From an uncultured Muribaculaceae bacterium (GTDB lineage: Bacteria > Bacteroidota > Bacteroidia > Bacteroidales > Muribaculaceae), in NCBI GenBank assembly GCA_944321865.1, contig CALUMZ010000011.1, positions 1 to 54,092 of the forward strand: a DNA stretch of 54,092 nt, in the 5' to 3' direction. Made by a program: the position numbers and the translations under genes. This document shows positions 16,733 through 28,000 of the stretch, one piece after another (the stretch's first letter is position 1; each line of letters opens with the position of its first letter). The notes beneath the pieces are model-generated. The model was not told the DNA's origin, searched no databases, and saw only the letters and a list, made by a program, of their open reading frames with translations.

Positions 16733-19700
16733 TCAATAGTCTCTCTGCACCTCGGCAATCCTTTGCTGCAAGCGGCGCATCTGTTCCTCGGCGAGCACTT
16801 TCTTGTATTCTATCGGCGTTACTTGTATGAAATCATTCACGTAGCTACTCCAGTCGTCAAGCATCGTGCGGGCGAGATGCGAACCGGTGTAAAAATAGTG
16901 TTGGCGAACAAGCTCATGCAATTCTTTCCGTGCCGTGTTGTCGTCGAGCAATGAAAGTTCCACCATCTCCATGTTGCAGAAATAGTCGAAATTATGGTTC
17001 TTGTCCCACACGTATGCTACGCCCCCGCTCATGCCGGCCGCAAAGTTGCGTCCGGTTTCTCCAAGCACCACGACGCGCCCTCCGGTCATATACTCACAAC
17101 AGTGGTCGCCGACACCCTCCACCACGGCTATCGCGCCGGAATTGCGCACGGCAAACCGTTCACCCACTCGGCCGTTGATATATACCTCGCCGCCGGTCGC
17201 ACCATATAGCAAAGTATTGCCGGCAATCGTGTTATTCTCGGCCTTGAAGTCGCTTCTGACAGGCGGCTGCACCGAAATGTGGCCTCCGCTGAGCCCTTTA
17301 CCCAAATAATCGTTAGCCTCGCCTTCGAGCTTGAAGCTGATTCCATGTGCGAGGAATGCCCCGAAACTCTGCCCGGCCGAACCTTTAAATTGCACGTTTA
17401 TCGTCCTGTCGGGCAACCCCTCGTTCCCATACCGGGCAGCCACCACTCCCGACAGCATGGCACCGACTGCACGGTCGGTATTGGCTATCGCGTATTCAAG
17501 CGACACTTCTTTGCGGTTTTCTATTGCGTCGCGCGCAGCTTCAATCATTTGCACATCCTTAACTCCCGATATTTCATGCAACTGTCCCGACACGTTGTGC
17601 AACGGAGAGTCGCCACCGACCCTGTGAAGTATGCGGCCGAAGTCGAGATGCGATGCCTTGCTTGCAGGCTTGCCGGGGAGAATCTCAATCAAGTCGGTAC
17701 GTCCTACAATATCCTCAAGCCGCGTATATCCCATCATTGCAAGGTATTCGCGTACCTCCTCGGCAAGGAAGCGGAAATAATTGACCACATACTTATAATG
17801 ACCGCGGAAGTACGCCCTTAATCTCGGGTCTTGTGTAGCCACACCCACCGGGCAAGTATTGGCATGGCACTTGCGCATCATCACGCAACCGAGGACAATC
17901 AGGGCAGCCGTGCCGAAAGCAAACTCCTCGGCACCGAGCAACGCCATGCTTATCACATCCCGGCCGGTCTTGAGTTGCCCGTCGGTCTGCAACCTGACTT
18001 GCCCGCGCAGGCCGTTAAGAACAAGCGTTTGCTGCGTTTCGCTCAACCCTATCTCGGGTGATATGCCGGCATACCTTACCGACGATGCCGGCGATGCTCC
18101 AGTGCCACCCTCGGCTCCTGAAATCACAATCAGGTCGGCTTTGGCCTTTACCACACCTGCGGCAATCGTCCCAACTCCGCTTTCGGCAACAAGCTTAACG
18201 CTGATTTTAGCCCTCGGATTCACGTTCTTCAAGTCAAAGATGAGCTGCGCCAAGTCTTCAATGGAATATATATCGTGATGCGGAGGTGGCGAAATCAATG
18301 AAATTCCCGGTATTGAATGCCGGGTATGCGCAATCACCTCGTCAACTTTGAATCCCGGCAGCTGTCCGCCCTCTCCGGGCTTTGCGCCCTGTGCCACTTT
18401 TATCTGTATCTCCTCGGCATTTACCAAATATTCGGCTGTAACACCGAAACGCCCCGAAGCCACCTGCTTAGTCTTATGCCCGAGAGGTATGCCATCGGCT
18501 TCGGCGCGGAAGTTCAATGCACTTTCTCCTCCCTCACCTGTATTGCTGCGACTGCCAAGCTCGTTCATGGCAAGCGCAAGAGCCTCATGGGCTTCCTTGC
18601 TGATTGCCCCGAACGATATTGCCCCGGTCACAAAGTGCTTCACTATCGAGTCTACCGGTTCAACATCGCCGATGGGTATAGGATTCCGCTTAAATGTGAA
18701 GAAGTCACGCAAAAATATAGGCGACTGCTTTTCGTCGGCCTTACGGGTAAACTCCTTGAATTTCTTGTAGCTGCCGAGGCGCGTGGCAAGCTGCAACATG
18801 TTTATCGTCTCGGGATTCCACGCATGTTGCTCGCCATCTTTCCTGTAAGAATACTGCCCTATGTATGGCAACAGTTCCCCGTCATGCCTGCCGGTGAATC
18901 CGGCATCATGGAACTTGATGTAATCGGCAGCAATCTCCTTCAGCGATATTCCTCCTATCGAAGAAACGGCTGTGCCGAAGTAGGCCCTCAGCAATTCTTC
19001 GTCAAGCCCGACCGCTTCAAATATCTTTGCACCCCTATACGAACGTATGGTGCTGATGCCCATCTTGCTCATTATCTTGTACAACCCCTTGCAGATGGCT
19101 TTCACATAATTCTTCTCGGCCGTCTCATAATGCATCGCAATCTCTCCGTCACCCGACAAGTGGTCGAGAATGGCAAAAGCCATGTATGGATTTATGGCAC
19201 TTGCTCCATACCCGAGCAGCAAAGCCGCATGCATCACCTCCCGTATTTCCCCGCTCTCGACGATAAGCGCCGTCTGCACGCGCTTCTGCACACCTATCAA
19301 GTGATGGTGAACCGCACTCACGGCCAGCAACGACGGGATTGCAGCGTGTGCCTCATCAATTCCCCTGTCGGAAAGAATAATGTAATTCACGCCTTTCCCC
19401 ACGGCATCTTCAGCTTCCATGCAAAGACGCGAAACCGCTTCTCGCAGGCCGGCTACTCCCTTGTCTACATCAAATATCATGGGTAGTTTTACCGTATTGA
19501 ACCCCTTGTAGCGGATATTGCACAAAATGTCGAGTTGCGTATTGGTCAATATCGGGTGTGGCAACCTCACCATCTTGCAATGCCCCTCGTCGGGCAACAA
19601 TATGTTTGCTCCGACGGCACCTATGTATTCTATCAACGACATAACCAATTCCTCCCGTATAGGGTCGATGGCGGGGTTGGTGACTTGTGCAAACTGTTGG

Positions 19701-21271
19701 CGGAAATAATTAAATAGCAATTGAGGCTGTTCCGACAAGACGGCAAGCGGCGTGTCGTTACCCATCGAGGCGGTAGGTTCCACCCCCTTGTCACTCATGG
19801 GTATTATTATGCGTTCCACATCCTCACGCGTATAGCCAAAAGCCCGCAACTTGCAGTCATAATCATCCACACTGTTGCTCACTTTGCGTCCGCTGCGCAG
19901 TGTATCGAGTTCTATGCGGTTGGTAGATAACCATTTGCGATAAGGTTTTGCCGACGCAAGTTCTTCCTTTATCTCGCCGTCATAATATATCCTGCCCTCC
20001 TGCATGTCGACAAGCAGTATCTTACCCGGCTGCAAACGCCCCTTCTCCTTGATGCTTCCCGGCTCGAAACTTATCACGCCGGCCTCGCTTGCCACCACCA
20101 TTTTGCCGTCTTTTGTGATAAGGTAGCGCGCAGGCCGCAAGCCGTTGCGGTCAAGCATACCGCCGGCATAACGTCCGTCGCTGAACAGCAATGTGGCCGG
20201 ACCGTCCCACGGCTCCATCAATATCGAATGGTATTCATAGAATGCTTTCAAATCCTCGCTTATGGGATTCTTGTCGTTGAACGACTCGGGGACGAGCATC
20301 GACATGGCATGTGGCAGGCTCAACCCCGACATGACAAAAAATTCAAGCACATTGTCGAGCGAAGCGCTATCGCTCATGTCTGGCTGCACAATCGGGCGAA
20401 TATCCTTCACATCGCCAAGCTGCGGGGTCGACAACACACTTTCACGGGCTTCCATCCACCCCCGGTTGCCGCGTATGGTGTTTATCTCGCCGTTGTGTGC
20501 AAGCATACGAAATGGTTGGGCAAGGCTCCAAGTGGGGAACGTGTTGGTACTGAAACGCGAATGCACTATCGCCATGCCGCTCGTAAAATAAGGTTGGGTG
20601 AGGTCAGTGAAATATTTCCTGACTTGCACCGACGACAGCATCCCCTTATAGACTATATTGCGGCTCGACAACGAAACCACATAGAAATCGCGGTCGTTGA
20701 CCCTGTTTTCTATTTTTTTCCTAATCTTGTAAAGGATTCTTTCAATGTTAGCCACATCCGTCACCCCTGTCACGAAAATCTGTTTAATATCGGGTTCCGA
20801 CTTGCGGGCACTCTCACCAAGCACATCCGAATTGACCGGGACTGTGCGCAAGTGCATAAGCGTCAATCCCTCGCGTTCTATTTCTTCGAGCATTATGCTC
20901 AATATCGCCTCCTGCCTTGCCTTGTCCTTCGGCAAGAATACAAGCCCGGTACCGTATTTCCCTTTCTCGGGTACGGGAATTCCCTGTAACAGTATGAACT
21001 CATGCGGTATTTGCACCATTATGCCCGCCCCGTCTCCGGTCTTGTTGTCGGCACCCTCGGCCCCACGGTGCTTCATGTTTTCAAGCACTTTCAAGGCCGA
21101 ATCCACCAAATCATGCGACTTGTTTCCATTAATATCGACAATCATTCCCACGCCGCAGGCATCATGTTCGTTAGCCGGGTCATACAACCCGCCTGCGTTC
21201 AAGCAACTATTGTCACAAGTCATTTTCCGTACTTCTTTCATTTCGGCAATTTTATCATATAAACCTAGCAT
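16733..21271 (-). CDS. gltB: Glutamate synthase (NADPH) large subunit
   Basis: A 1512-residue enzyme combining an N-terminal glutamine amidotransferase, an FMN-binding synthase domain and a C-terminal beta-helix. The amidotransferase nucleophile is Cys39 in HDACGVGMIVD, exposed after removal of the propeptide. The synthase holds GGEGGESALNF-type FMN/2-oxoglutarate motifs, and the 3Fe-4S ligands CVMMRKCHANTC lie near residue 1130. Start codons at residues 1, 11 and 17 are all possible; a -7 box 20 bp upstream allows any of them. It is first in the operon with gltD and divergent from the unknown secreted protein at 21538. Confidence 0.97.
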   Translation of the reverse strand: MLGLYDKIAEMKEVRKMTCDNSCLNAGGLYDPANEHDACGVGMIVDINGNKSHDLVDSALKVLENMKHRGAEGADNKTGDGAGIMVQIPHEFILLQGIPVPEKGKYGTGLVFLPKDKARQEAILSIMLEEIEREGLTLMHLRTVPVNSDVLGESARKSEPDIKQIFVTGVTDVANIERILYKIRKKIENRVNDRDFYVVSLSSRNIVYKGMLSSVQVRKYFTDLTQPYFTSGMAIVHSRFSTNTFPTWSLAQPFRMLAHNGEINTIRGNRGWMEARESVLSTPQLGDVKDIRPIVQPDMSDSASLDNVLEFFVMSGLSLPHAMSMLVPESFNDKNPISEDLKAFYEYHSILMEPWDGPATLLFSDGRYAGGMLDRNGLRPARYLITKDGKMVVASEAGVISFEPGSIKEKGRLQPGKILLVDMQEGRIYYDGEIKEELASAKPYRKWLSTNRIELDTLRSGRKVSNSVDDYDCKLRAFGYTREDVERIIIPMSDKGVEPTASMGNDTPLAVLSEQPQLLFNYFRQQFAQVTNPAIDPIREELVMSLIEYIGAVGANILLPDEGHCKMVRLPHPILTNTQLDILCNIRYKGFNTVKLPMIFDVDKGVAGLREAVSRLCMEAEDAVGKGVNYIILSDRGIDEAHAAIPSLLAVSAVHHHLIGVQKRVQTALIVESGEIREVMHAALLLGYGASAINPYMAFAILDHLSGDGEIAMHYETAEKNYVKAICKGLYKIMSKMGISTIRSYRGAKIFEAVGLDEELLRAYFGTAVSSIGGISLKEIAADYIKFHDAGFTGRHDGELLPYIGQYSYRKDGEQHAWNPETINMLQLATRLGSYKKFKEFTRKADEKQSPIFLRDFFTFKRNPIPIGDVEPVDSIVKHFVTGAISFGAISKEAHEALALAMNELGSRSNTGEGGESALNFRAEADGIPLGHKTKQVASGRFGVTAEYLVNAEEIQIKVAQGAKPGEGGQLPGFKVDEVIAHTRHSIPGISLISPPPHHDIYSIEDLAQLIFDLKNVNPRAKISVKLVAESGVGTIAAGVVKAKADLIVISGAEGGTGASPASSVRYAGISPEIGLSETQQTLVLNGLRGQVRLQTDGQLKTGRDVISMALLGAEEFAFGTAALIVLGCVMMRKCHANTCPVGVATQDPRLRAYFRGHYKYVVNYFRFLAEEVREYLAMMGYTRLEDIVGRTDLIEILPGKPASKASHLDFGRILHRVGGDSPLHNVSGQLHEISGVKDVQMIEAARDAIENRKEVSLEYAIANTDRAVGAMLSGVVAARYGNEGLPDRTINVQFKGSAGQSFGAFLAHGISFKLEGEANDYLGKGLSGGHISVQPPVRSDFKAENNTIAGNTLLYGATGGEVYINGRVGERFAVRNSGAIAVVEGVGDHCCEYMTGGRVVVLGETGRNFAAGMSGGVAYVWDKNHNFDYFCNMEMVELSLLDDNTARKELHELVRQHYFYTGSHLARTMLDDWSSYVNDFIQVTPIEYKKVLAEEQMRRLQQRIAEVQRDY

Positions 21272-21290
21272 CTTTTCTATTTTTTGCTCA

Positions 21291-21298
21291 CAAAAGTA
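21291..21298 (-). promoter_or_regulatory. -7 box of gltB
   Basis: TACTTTTG on the minus strand. The -33 region is only T-rich. The leader to ATG 21271 is about 15 nt. Confidence 0.55.
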
Positions 21299-21439
21299 TA
21301 TATTTTATTGCAAATTGCTAAAAAATCAGCATTAAAATTTACAATATAAGTACATTTCTACCATTCCCCTATCCAACGGCAGACAAGGCAGAAACTTAAT
21401 TTTCTGTGTCCTAAAGATGTTTTCTCCAATTCTTTTCCA

Positions 21440-21447
21440 TAATTTTG
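21440..21447 (+). promoter_or_regulatory. -7 box of the secreted-protein gene
   Basis: TAATTTTG, an exact TAnnTTTG. The leader to 21538 is about 85 nt and contains the small hairpin TCTAA/TTAGA. The rest of the 21299-21537 gap shows nothing else. Confidence 0.5.
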
Positions 21448-21537
21448 CGCACTTGCTTATTGCCTCTGCCAAATCTAACTCAAATTAGACCATACGCTTT
21501 CTTGTTATGAAATTAATATCCTTATTTTTAACTGAAA

Positions 21538-22245
21538 ATGAAGAAAAAATTATTTATTATAATCGTATGCGCATTAAGTGCGATGACAACTTCCGCCTCT
21601 TATAAAGTAGATGGAATGGAGTTAGCTATAACTCACTCACAAACATACACTTTGCCTTTTGATTTAAGCAAAGCTGAAAGCTGCCCGGGATATGGGCTTG
21701 CAAATGACGGCTATGTTATTCCGGACAAAATGTACGAAGATCTACAACTCTCAAGATACTACCATGCTTGGGATGAAGTTGATGCCGGAATGTCTATGGG
21801 CATAAAATTCAATATCGGGAACGGCATGTATCTGGGGCTTGTCGTCTATGGGGGTGTGCTTGAAAATGGAGGCTATTCGCTCGTGACTGTTGACCAAAGC
21901 TATAATGTGGTTGATACACTTGAAGCAGGTGTTTCATACTTTGGCGATGGCGCAATGAAAATAAAGCAATTCCGTATCACTGATGGCAAGGAGGTATATG
22001 TGTATCAACTTGTGCCAACGACGACAAAATCAATCCCACTCAACACGTTCCGCAGTGTCGATGCTTACTTGAAATGTACTATCTACCGCATAGACAGCGC
22101 AGGGCAGTTCATAAAAATATCAGAAACAAGGAGCGAAAACACACGCACACTCACGCGCGACGAGCTTAACGATGACTCAAAAAACCTGTGGGACTGGTTC
22201 CAACTGAAACCCGCAACTGGCGTTGTCACTTCGGTACACCCATAA
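21538..22245 (+). CDS. Secreted protein of unknown function
   Basis: A 235-residue protein I do not recognise. Residues 1-20 form a Sec signal peptide (KKK, then IIIVCALSAMTTSA). The mature part is rich in Tyr, Asp and Gly, with short alternating stretches that suggest beta structure (for example GMYLGLVVYGGVLENGGYSL) and no cysteines after the signal. It has no lipobox, no transmembrane helix and no T9SS-type C-terminal domain that I can see. The coding sequence looks more AT-rich than its neighbours. It stands alone between gltB and folP, followed by a possible gene remnant. Confidence 0.7.
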   Translation: MKKKLFIIIVCALSAMTTSASYKVDGMELAITHSQTYTLPFDLSKAESCPGYGLANDGYVIPDKMYEDLQLSRYYHAWDEVDAGMSMGIKFNIGNGMYLGLVVYGGVLENGGYSLVTVDQSYNVVDTLEAGVSYFGDGAMKIKQFRITDGKEVYVYQLVPTTTKSIPLNTFRSVDAYLKCTIYRIDSAGQFIKISETRSENTRTLTRDELNDDSKNLWDWFQLKPATGVVTSVHP

Positions 22246-22440
22246 ATAACAATCTTCCAACCATTGTGCCAATACTTGCGCGAAATGAGTGGGACAGCCT
22301 ACTTTGCCGTGATACTGCCGGTACTGGCTGCAATATTCGTTGAAAGCGTATTAATCGACAAGGTGCGCATTTGGACATGGCACAAAATAGAAAAGCCCGT
22401 CACAACTGCCATCGAAACAGCCATGCAGCAACTAAAATAG
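22246..22440 (+). pseudogene. Possible remnant of a membrane protein (acyltransferase-like C-terminus)
   Basis: Directly after the preceding stop codon the same frame stays open for 64 codons, to TAG at 22440. From ATG 22285 it reads a hydrophobic segment, TAYFAVILPVLAAIFVESVL, then a basic tail with HKIEKPVTTAIE. The ending recalls the last helix and IEKP motif of acyltransferase-3 family proteins, so this may be the end of a deleted gene. It could instead be a real 51-residue single-span protein. Confidence 0.3.
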
Positions 22441-22537
22441 TCCTCAAGCAAAGCACATTGCCTACAAATTATGCGACGTTAAGCTCCTTAAAAACTTGAT
22501 TTCTTAAATTTAACCGCAAAAAAACGGCGGGCAAGAT

Positions 22538-22568
22538 TTTGAGGTTGTGGCGAATTGCTGTAATTTCG
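22538..22568 (+). promoter_or_regulatory. Promoter of the folP-cdaA-ruvA-sprA cluster
   Basis: -33 TTTG (22538-22541), a 19-bp spacer, and TAATTTCG (22561-22568), one base off the -7 consensus. It overlaps an in-frame TTG (22539), ruling that out as the folP start. Confidence 0.5.
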
Positions 22569-22589
22569 CATTACATTTTAAATTATACG

Positions 22590-23456
22590 GTGGCAGTGGC
22601 CAAATTCAAAACATTCTCAATAAACATTCACGGCCGGTTAACGACCATTTCGCGGCCGTGGGTAATGGGCATACTCAATGTTACGCCCGACTCGTTTTAT
22701 GCCGGCAGCCGCACTCCTTGCAACAACACAATCGCCGCAAGGGCAAGACGGTTGCTCGACGAGGGAGCCGACATTATCGACATCGGGGGCTACTCATCGC
22801 GCCCGGGTGCCGACGATGTGACTGCGACCGAGGAATATGACAGGCTGAAACGCGGAATCGGAATAGTGAGGCAGCTTTCGGCCGACATTCCGATTTCGGT
22901 CGACACTTTCCGTGCCGACGTGGCACGGCGGTGCGTGGAATGCGACGGTGCCGACATCATCAACGACATTTCGGGCGGCGACCTCGATGCCGACATGTTC
23001 AGCACCGTGGCCGGACTGCATGTTCCATACATTGTCATGCACATGCGCGGCACGCCGGCAACGATGCAGCAGCAGTGCGATTATCCCCACGGCGTGACGA
23101 CCGGAGTGATTGCCGAATTGGGGTGCAAAATCGACCGGTTGCGCCAATCGGGAGTGTGCGACATAATAGTCGACCCGGGATTCGGATTCTCCAAGACAAT
23201 CAGCCAAAACTATGAATTGCTGAACGACATGGCCGAGTTTCATATTCTCGACCTGCCGCTGCTGATAGGTGTTTCGCGCAAATCTATGATATACAAGCTC
23301 CTTGACACCTGTCCTGCCGAATCGCTCAACGGAACCACCGTGCTCAACACCATCGCGCTGCTTGGCGGCGTGCACATATTGCGCGTGCACGATGTGGCGC
23401 AGGCTGTCGAAACCGTAAAAATCGTCAGCGCACTCACGAAAAACTACGAATACTAA
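22590..23456 (+). CDS. folP: Dihydropteroate synthase
   Basis: Condenses p-aminobenzoate with dihydropterin pyrophosphate in folate synthesis; it is the sulfonamide target. The TIM-barrel signatures are VMGILNVTPDSFYAGSR, GADIIDIGGYSSRPGA, DIINDISGG, VMHMRGTP and the C-terminal GVSRKSMIYKLL with the pterin-binding Arg-Lys. I use GTG 22590 (288 residues) because the longer frame would start inside the -33 box; GTG 22596 is equally possible. The next gene, cdaA, is 24 bp downstream. Confidence 0.94.
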   Translation: MAVAKFKTFSINIHGRLTTISRPWVMGILNVTPDSFYAGSRTPCNNTIAARARRLLDEGADIIDIGGYSSRPGADDVTATEEYDRLKRGIGIVRQLSADIPISVDTFRADVARRCVECDGADIINDISGGDLDADMFSTVAGLHVPYIVMHMRGTPATMQQQCDYPHGVTTGVIAELGCKIDRLRQSGVCDIIVDPGFGFSKTISQNYELLNDMAEFHILDLPLLIGVSRKSMIYKLLDTCPAESLNGTTVLNTIALLGGVHILRVHDVAQAVETVKIVSALTKNYEY

Positions 23457-23480
23457 CTCAAAAAAAGAGGATGGATATAT

Positions 23481-24245
23481 ATGTCATTTGGAATTAAAGA
23501 TGCTATAGACATACTTGTGGTGGCGACACTCATGTTCTACACCTACCGCATGATGAAAGAATCGGGAACCATCAACATCTTCTATGGTGTCCTTGCTTTC
23601 ATTGTGGCATGGGTGCTCATGTCGGAAATCCTCGACATGCGTCTCATCGGCACCATAATGGATATGTTTGTCAACATTGGGCTGATAATCATTGTGATAC
23701 TGTTTCAGGACCAAATCAAGCGGTTCCTTGTCGAAATAGGTTCGCACAAACGGTGGCAATGGATAAACGGCCTGTTCAAGCGCGACACCGGAACCGAAAC
23801 CCAAGAAAAGAAATGGATACTCTCCGTTGTATATGCCTGCATGAACATGGCCAAGTCGAAAACCGGGGCACTCATAGTGATACAACAAAAAATGTTGCTC
23901 GATGACTATGAGCACACTGGCGACATCATCGATGCCAACATCAACACACGGCTCATCGAGAATATATTTTTCAAGAACAGTCCCCTTCACGACGGCGCAA
24001 TGATAATAGCAGGGGAACGAATAGCCTCGGCAGGGTGCATCTTGCCGGTGTCACACGACACCAACCTGCCACGCAACCTCGGTCTGCGCCACCGTTCGGC
24101 TTTAGGCATTGCCCAAGCCACCGATGCCGTAGCAATAGTCGTATCGGAAGAAACGGGTAACATCTCGATGGCATACCGTGGGAAGCTGTTCCAAAAGCTC
24201 TCCAACACAAGCCTCGAGAACCGCCTAAACGAAATTTGCCAATAA
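23481..24245 (+). CDS. cdaA: Membrane diadenylate cyclase CdaA
   Basis: Makes c-di-AMP from two ATP at the inner membrane. Three hydrophobic segments fill about residues 5-75. The DAC domain follows with both signatures: DGA at 171-173 (in PLHDGAMII) and RHR at about 203-205 (in LRHRSALG). Length (254) and layout match the CdaA/YbbP class. Its place between folP and ruvA recalls the folP-cdaA pairing seen in other Bacteroidota. No CdaR-type partner or c-di-AMP phosphodiesterase is nearby. Confidence 0.95.
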   Translation: MSFGIKDAIDILVVATLMFYTYRMMKESGTINIFYGVLAFIVAWVLMSEILDMRLIGTIMDMFVNIGLIIIVILFQDQIKRFLVEIGSHKRWQWINGLFKRDTGTETQEKKWILSVVYACMNMAKSKTGALIVIQQKMLLDDYEHTGDIIDANINTRLIENIFFKNSPLHDGAMIIAGERIASAGCILPVSHDTNLPRNLGLRHRSALGIAQATDAVAIVVSEETGNISMAYRGKLFQKLSNTSLENRLNEICQ

Positions 24246-24278
24246 CACACACAATTCACGTTCACAACTCCGCACGCA

Positions 24279-24863
24279 ATGATTGAATACATAAAAGGCT
24301 CGATAGCCGAAATCACCCCGGCATACGCCGTCATCGACAACAACGGCATAGGCTACATGATAAATATTTCTCTGTATGCCTACGAAAAATTACAGGGCAC
24401 ACAGCAAGAAGCCATGCTCTACATCTACGAAGCCATCCGTGAAGACGCTCATGTGCTATATGGATTTGTCGACAAGCGCGAGCGGGAACTGTTCATGCTG
24501 CTTATCAGCGTATCGGGCGTAGGCCCTAACACGGCACGCATGATACTGTCGGCTCTCACCCCCGATGATTTGAGTGCATCAATTGCCACAGGCAACGTCA
24601 ATTCGCTTAAAATGGTGAAAGGCATAGGGGCAAAAACGGCACAACGCATAATTGTGGACTTGAAAGACAAAATAAAAACCGACTCGTCAACGTTATTATC
24701 CATGACGCCTGCCAACAACGAAGTCTACGAGGAGGCTTTGGCTGCGCTTGTAATGCTTGGATTCACACAAACCATGTCACAAAAAGTGCTTGCCAAGTTG
24801 CTTGCCGCCAACAACCAAATAACCGTTGAAGATGCTATCAAACAAGCTCTTAAAATGATGTAA
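24279..24863 (+). CDS. ruvA: Holliday junction branch-migration protein RuvA
   Basis: A 194-residue junction-recognition subunit that works with RuvB. The N-terminal OB domain starts [20 protein letters not shown]. Two helix-hairpin-helix motifs follow ([15 protein letters not shown] and [20 protein letters not shown]). The C-terminal RuvB-binding domain ([19 protein letters not shown]) closes the protein. It lies 33 bp after cdaA and 138 bp before sprA. ruvB and ruvC are not in the window. Confidence 0.97.
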   Translation: MIEYIKGSIAEITPAYAVIDNNGIGYMINISLYAYEKLQGTQQEAMLYIYEAIREDAHVLYGFVDKRERELFMLLISVSGVGPNTARMILSALTPDDLSASIATGNVNSLKMVKGIGAKTAQRIIVDLKDKIKTDSSTLLSMTPANNEVYEEALAALVMLGFTQTMSQKVLAKLLAANNQITVEDAIKQALKMM

Positions 24864-25001
24864 CGGGAATACACGGCAGCTACACATTAAGGCACCGGCT
24901 TTCTCCCGGTTGGACAAAATGCCCCGGAACCCATACCCGAGTTCTGTGGACGTTATTCGTTGACACAGGCTGCAGTATTGTCTCAACTTTAAAAACGCAC
25001 A

Positions 25002-28000
25002 ATGACGGGCTTTCCTATAAAAAGCAACCATAAAATAAAATTCAGGGCTATCGCTGCGTGCTTGGTGCTTACCGCATCGGCATGGGGATTTTATGCGTTG
25101 GGACAATATCACAAAAGCGAATTGCCGCCACCGCCGCCGACAGCACCGGCAAGCGCGACCCGCGACACCGGTACCGATACTATTGCGACCCAATTCCCCG
25201 TAAGGCCCACCGTGCCCGATTCGTATGACTACTTGGAAGAGCAACACAACTATTCGGCCGACTTGAAAAACCCGTCAAACATCACCACCGAAGCCGAATA
25301 TGACTATGAAAGTGGTTGCTATATCATACGCACCAAACTCGGAGACAAGGAGATAGCAACCCCGTTCATGCTCTCGGCCGATGAATACAACAACCTCGTG
25401 CTGCGCCAGTCGATGCAGGAATATTACAGGCAAAAGAATTCCGATCTCGCACAGAACAAAAAAGACCCGTTCAACATATTCGACATGAGCTTCGGCCTCG
25501 GCCCGCTTGAAAAGGTATTCGGACCCGGAGGCGTGCAGTTGAAAACGCAGGGGTCGGTACAGCTCACGCTGGGCATGAAAATGAACAAGACCGACAATCC
25601 CGCATTGTCGGTCGATGCGCGGCGCAGCACCTACTTCGACTTCGATGAAAAAATCCAAGCTACCATCAACGCTTCGGTGGGCAGCAAGATGAAATTCAAC
25701 ATGAATTACAACACCGATGCCACATTTGACTTCGACTCGCAAAACCTGAAGTTGCAATATGAAGGCGAGGAAGACGAAATAATAAAATCGATCGAAGCCG
25801 GCAATGTGAGCATGACCACCGGTTCATCGCTCATAAGGGGTAGCACGGCCCTGTTTGGTATCAAGACCACCATGCAATTCGGCAAGCTCACGGCTACCGC
25901 GCTCGTGTCGCAGCAAAACAGCGAATCGCAGACGGTAAACACCAAAGGGGGCGCACAGACCACCGAGTTCAGCATCAATGCCGATGAATATGATGCCAAC
26001 CGCCACTTCTTCCTCTCGCAATTTTTCTACGACAACTACGACAACTTTTGCGCCACGCTGCCGCTCGTCAACTCGGGCATAAACATCACCCGCATCGAAG
26101 TGTGGGTTACAAACAAACGACAAAACTACGAAGAATCGCGAAACCTTGTGGCATTCATGGACCTTGGCGAAAACCAACGCCTTGCCAGCAACCACTGGAT
26201 AGGCAACCCGGCAATCGCCAACCCGTCGAACACATCAAACAACCTGCTCGACGAGATTCGCAACAGCTATCCCGACGCACGTTCCATAAGCCAAGTGACA
26301 ACCGTATTGCAACCATTGGCAGACTACGGGATTGAAGGCGGACGCGACTACGAAAAAGTTGAAAGTGCGCGCCTGCTCAGTTCTTCGGAATACACGCTCA
26401 ATTCGGCTCTCGGTTACATATCCTTGAGGTCGGCACTAAGCAACGACGAAGTGCTGGCCGTGGCATACGAATACACCTACCGCGGACAGACTTACCAAGT
26501 GGGAGAATTCTCGGGCGACGTGACCTCGTCCGAGCAATCCCTGTACGTAAAAATGCTGAAAGGTTCGACCGTATCGCCATACCTGCCATCGTGGAAGCTG
26601 ATGATGAAAAACGTGTACTCACTTGGAGCCTACCAAGTACAAAAAGAAAACTTCAGGCTCAATGTGAAGTACCTGAGCGACACCACGGGAACCGAAATAA
26701 GCTACATCCCCGACGGCGCAATCAACGGCACGCCACTCATACAGGTGCTTAACGTCGACCGCTTGGACTCAAACGAGCAGCCTAATCCCGACGGACGATA
26801 TGATTATATCGAAGGGTACACCATACTCGCATCTACCGGCAAAGTCATATTCCCCGTCGCCGAGCCATTCGGCAGCCACCTGCGCAAGAAAATCGGCAAC
26901 GATGCAATAGCCGACAGATACGTATACGAAGAATTGTATGACTCCACACTCACCGTGGCGCAACAATTGTCCGACAAGAACAAGTTCACGCTCTCGGGCG
27001 AATATCAAGCCTCGACCGGCTCGCAAATCAACCTTAACGCCATGAACGTGCCACAAGGCTCGGTAGTAGTAACTGCCGGAGGTGTCACGCTCACCGAAAA
27101 CAGCGACTACGTGGTTGACTACAACATGGGTATAGTCACCATCATCAACCAAAGCATCATAGATGCCGGCACGAGCATCAGCGTCTCGCTTGAAAACCAA
27201 TCCACCTTCAGCACTCAACGCAAAACGCTGCTCGGGCTTGACCTCAATTACCAATTCTCGCCCGATTTCAATATCGGAGGTACCATAATGCACTACTCCG
27301 AAAAGCCGCTCACCGAGAAAGTGTCGATAGGTAACGAAGTGGTTAAGAACACCATCTGGGGGCTGAATTTCTCCTACAAGACAGAGTTCATGTGGCTGAC
27401 AAACCTGCTCAACAAGATTCCCACTGTCAACGCCACTGCCCCATCTTCAATAAGCCTTGAAGGTGAATTTGCACAATTGATACCGCACCAAGCGCACACC
27501 GGCTCATCGGAAGGCAGTTCCTACATCGATGATTTTGAATCCACCCAGACGGGCATAGACTTGCGCTCGCCCTACCTGTGGTTCCTATCTTCGACACCCT
27601 ACGACACCGGCAGCGACGCGCTGTTTCCCGAAGCCGGGCTTAGCAACAACGTCGATTACGGGAAAAACCGTGCACTGCTTGCTTGGTATTACATCGACCA
27701 GATGTTTACCGAACGCAACTCATCGCTCGCCCCGGGATACATACGCAACGACCTTGCCCAGCTGTCAAACCCATACGTGCGTGAAATCTCCTATACCGAA
27801 CTTTACCCCGACCGCGAACTGAGCTACGGCGAATCGACCACGATACAGACGCTCAACCTGTCGTTCTACCCTACCGAACGCGGCCCGTATAACCTTGACG
27901 CCACCAATATCGACAGTGATGGCAACCTGCTTTATCCCGAAAAAAGGTGGGGAGGTATAATGCGCAAACTCGACAACACCAATTTCGAGGCGTCAAATAT

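Noticed and set aside
18317..19486. Long plus-strand frame (389 codons) inside gltB
   Set aside because: Antisense shadow of a conserved coding region; composition is atypical and no motif is present.
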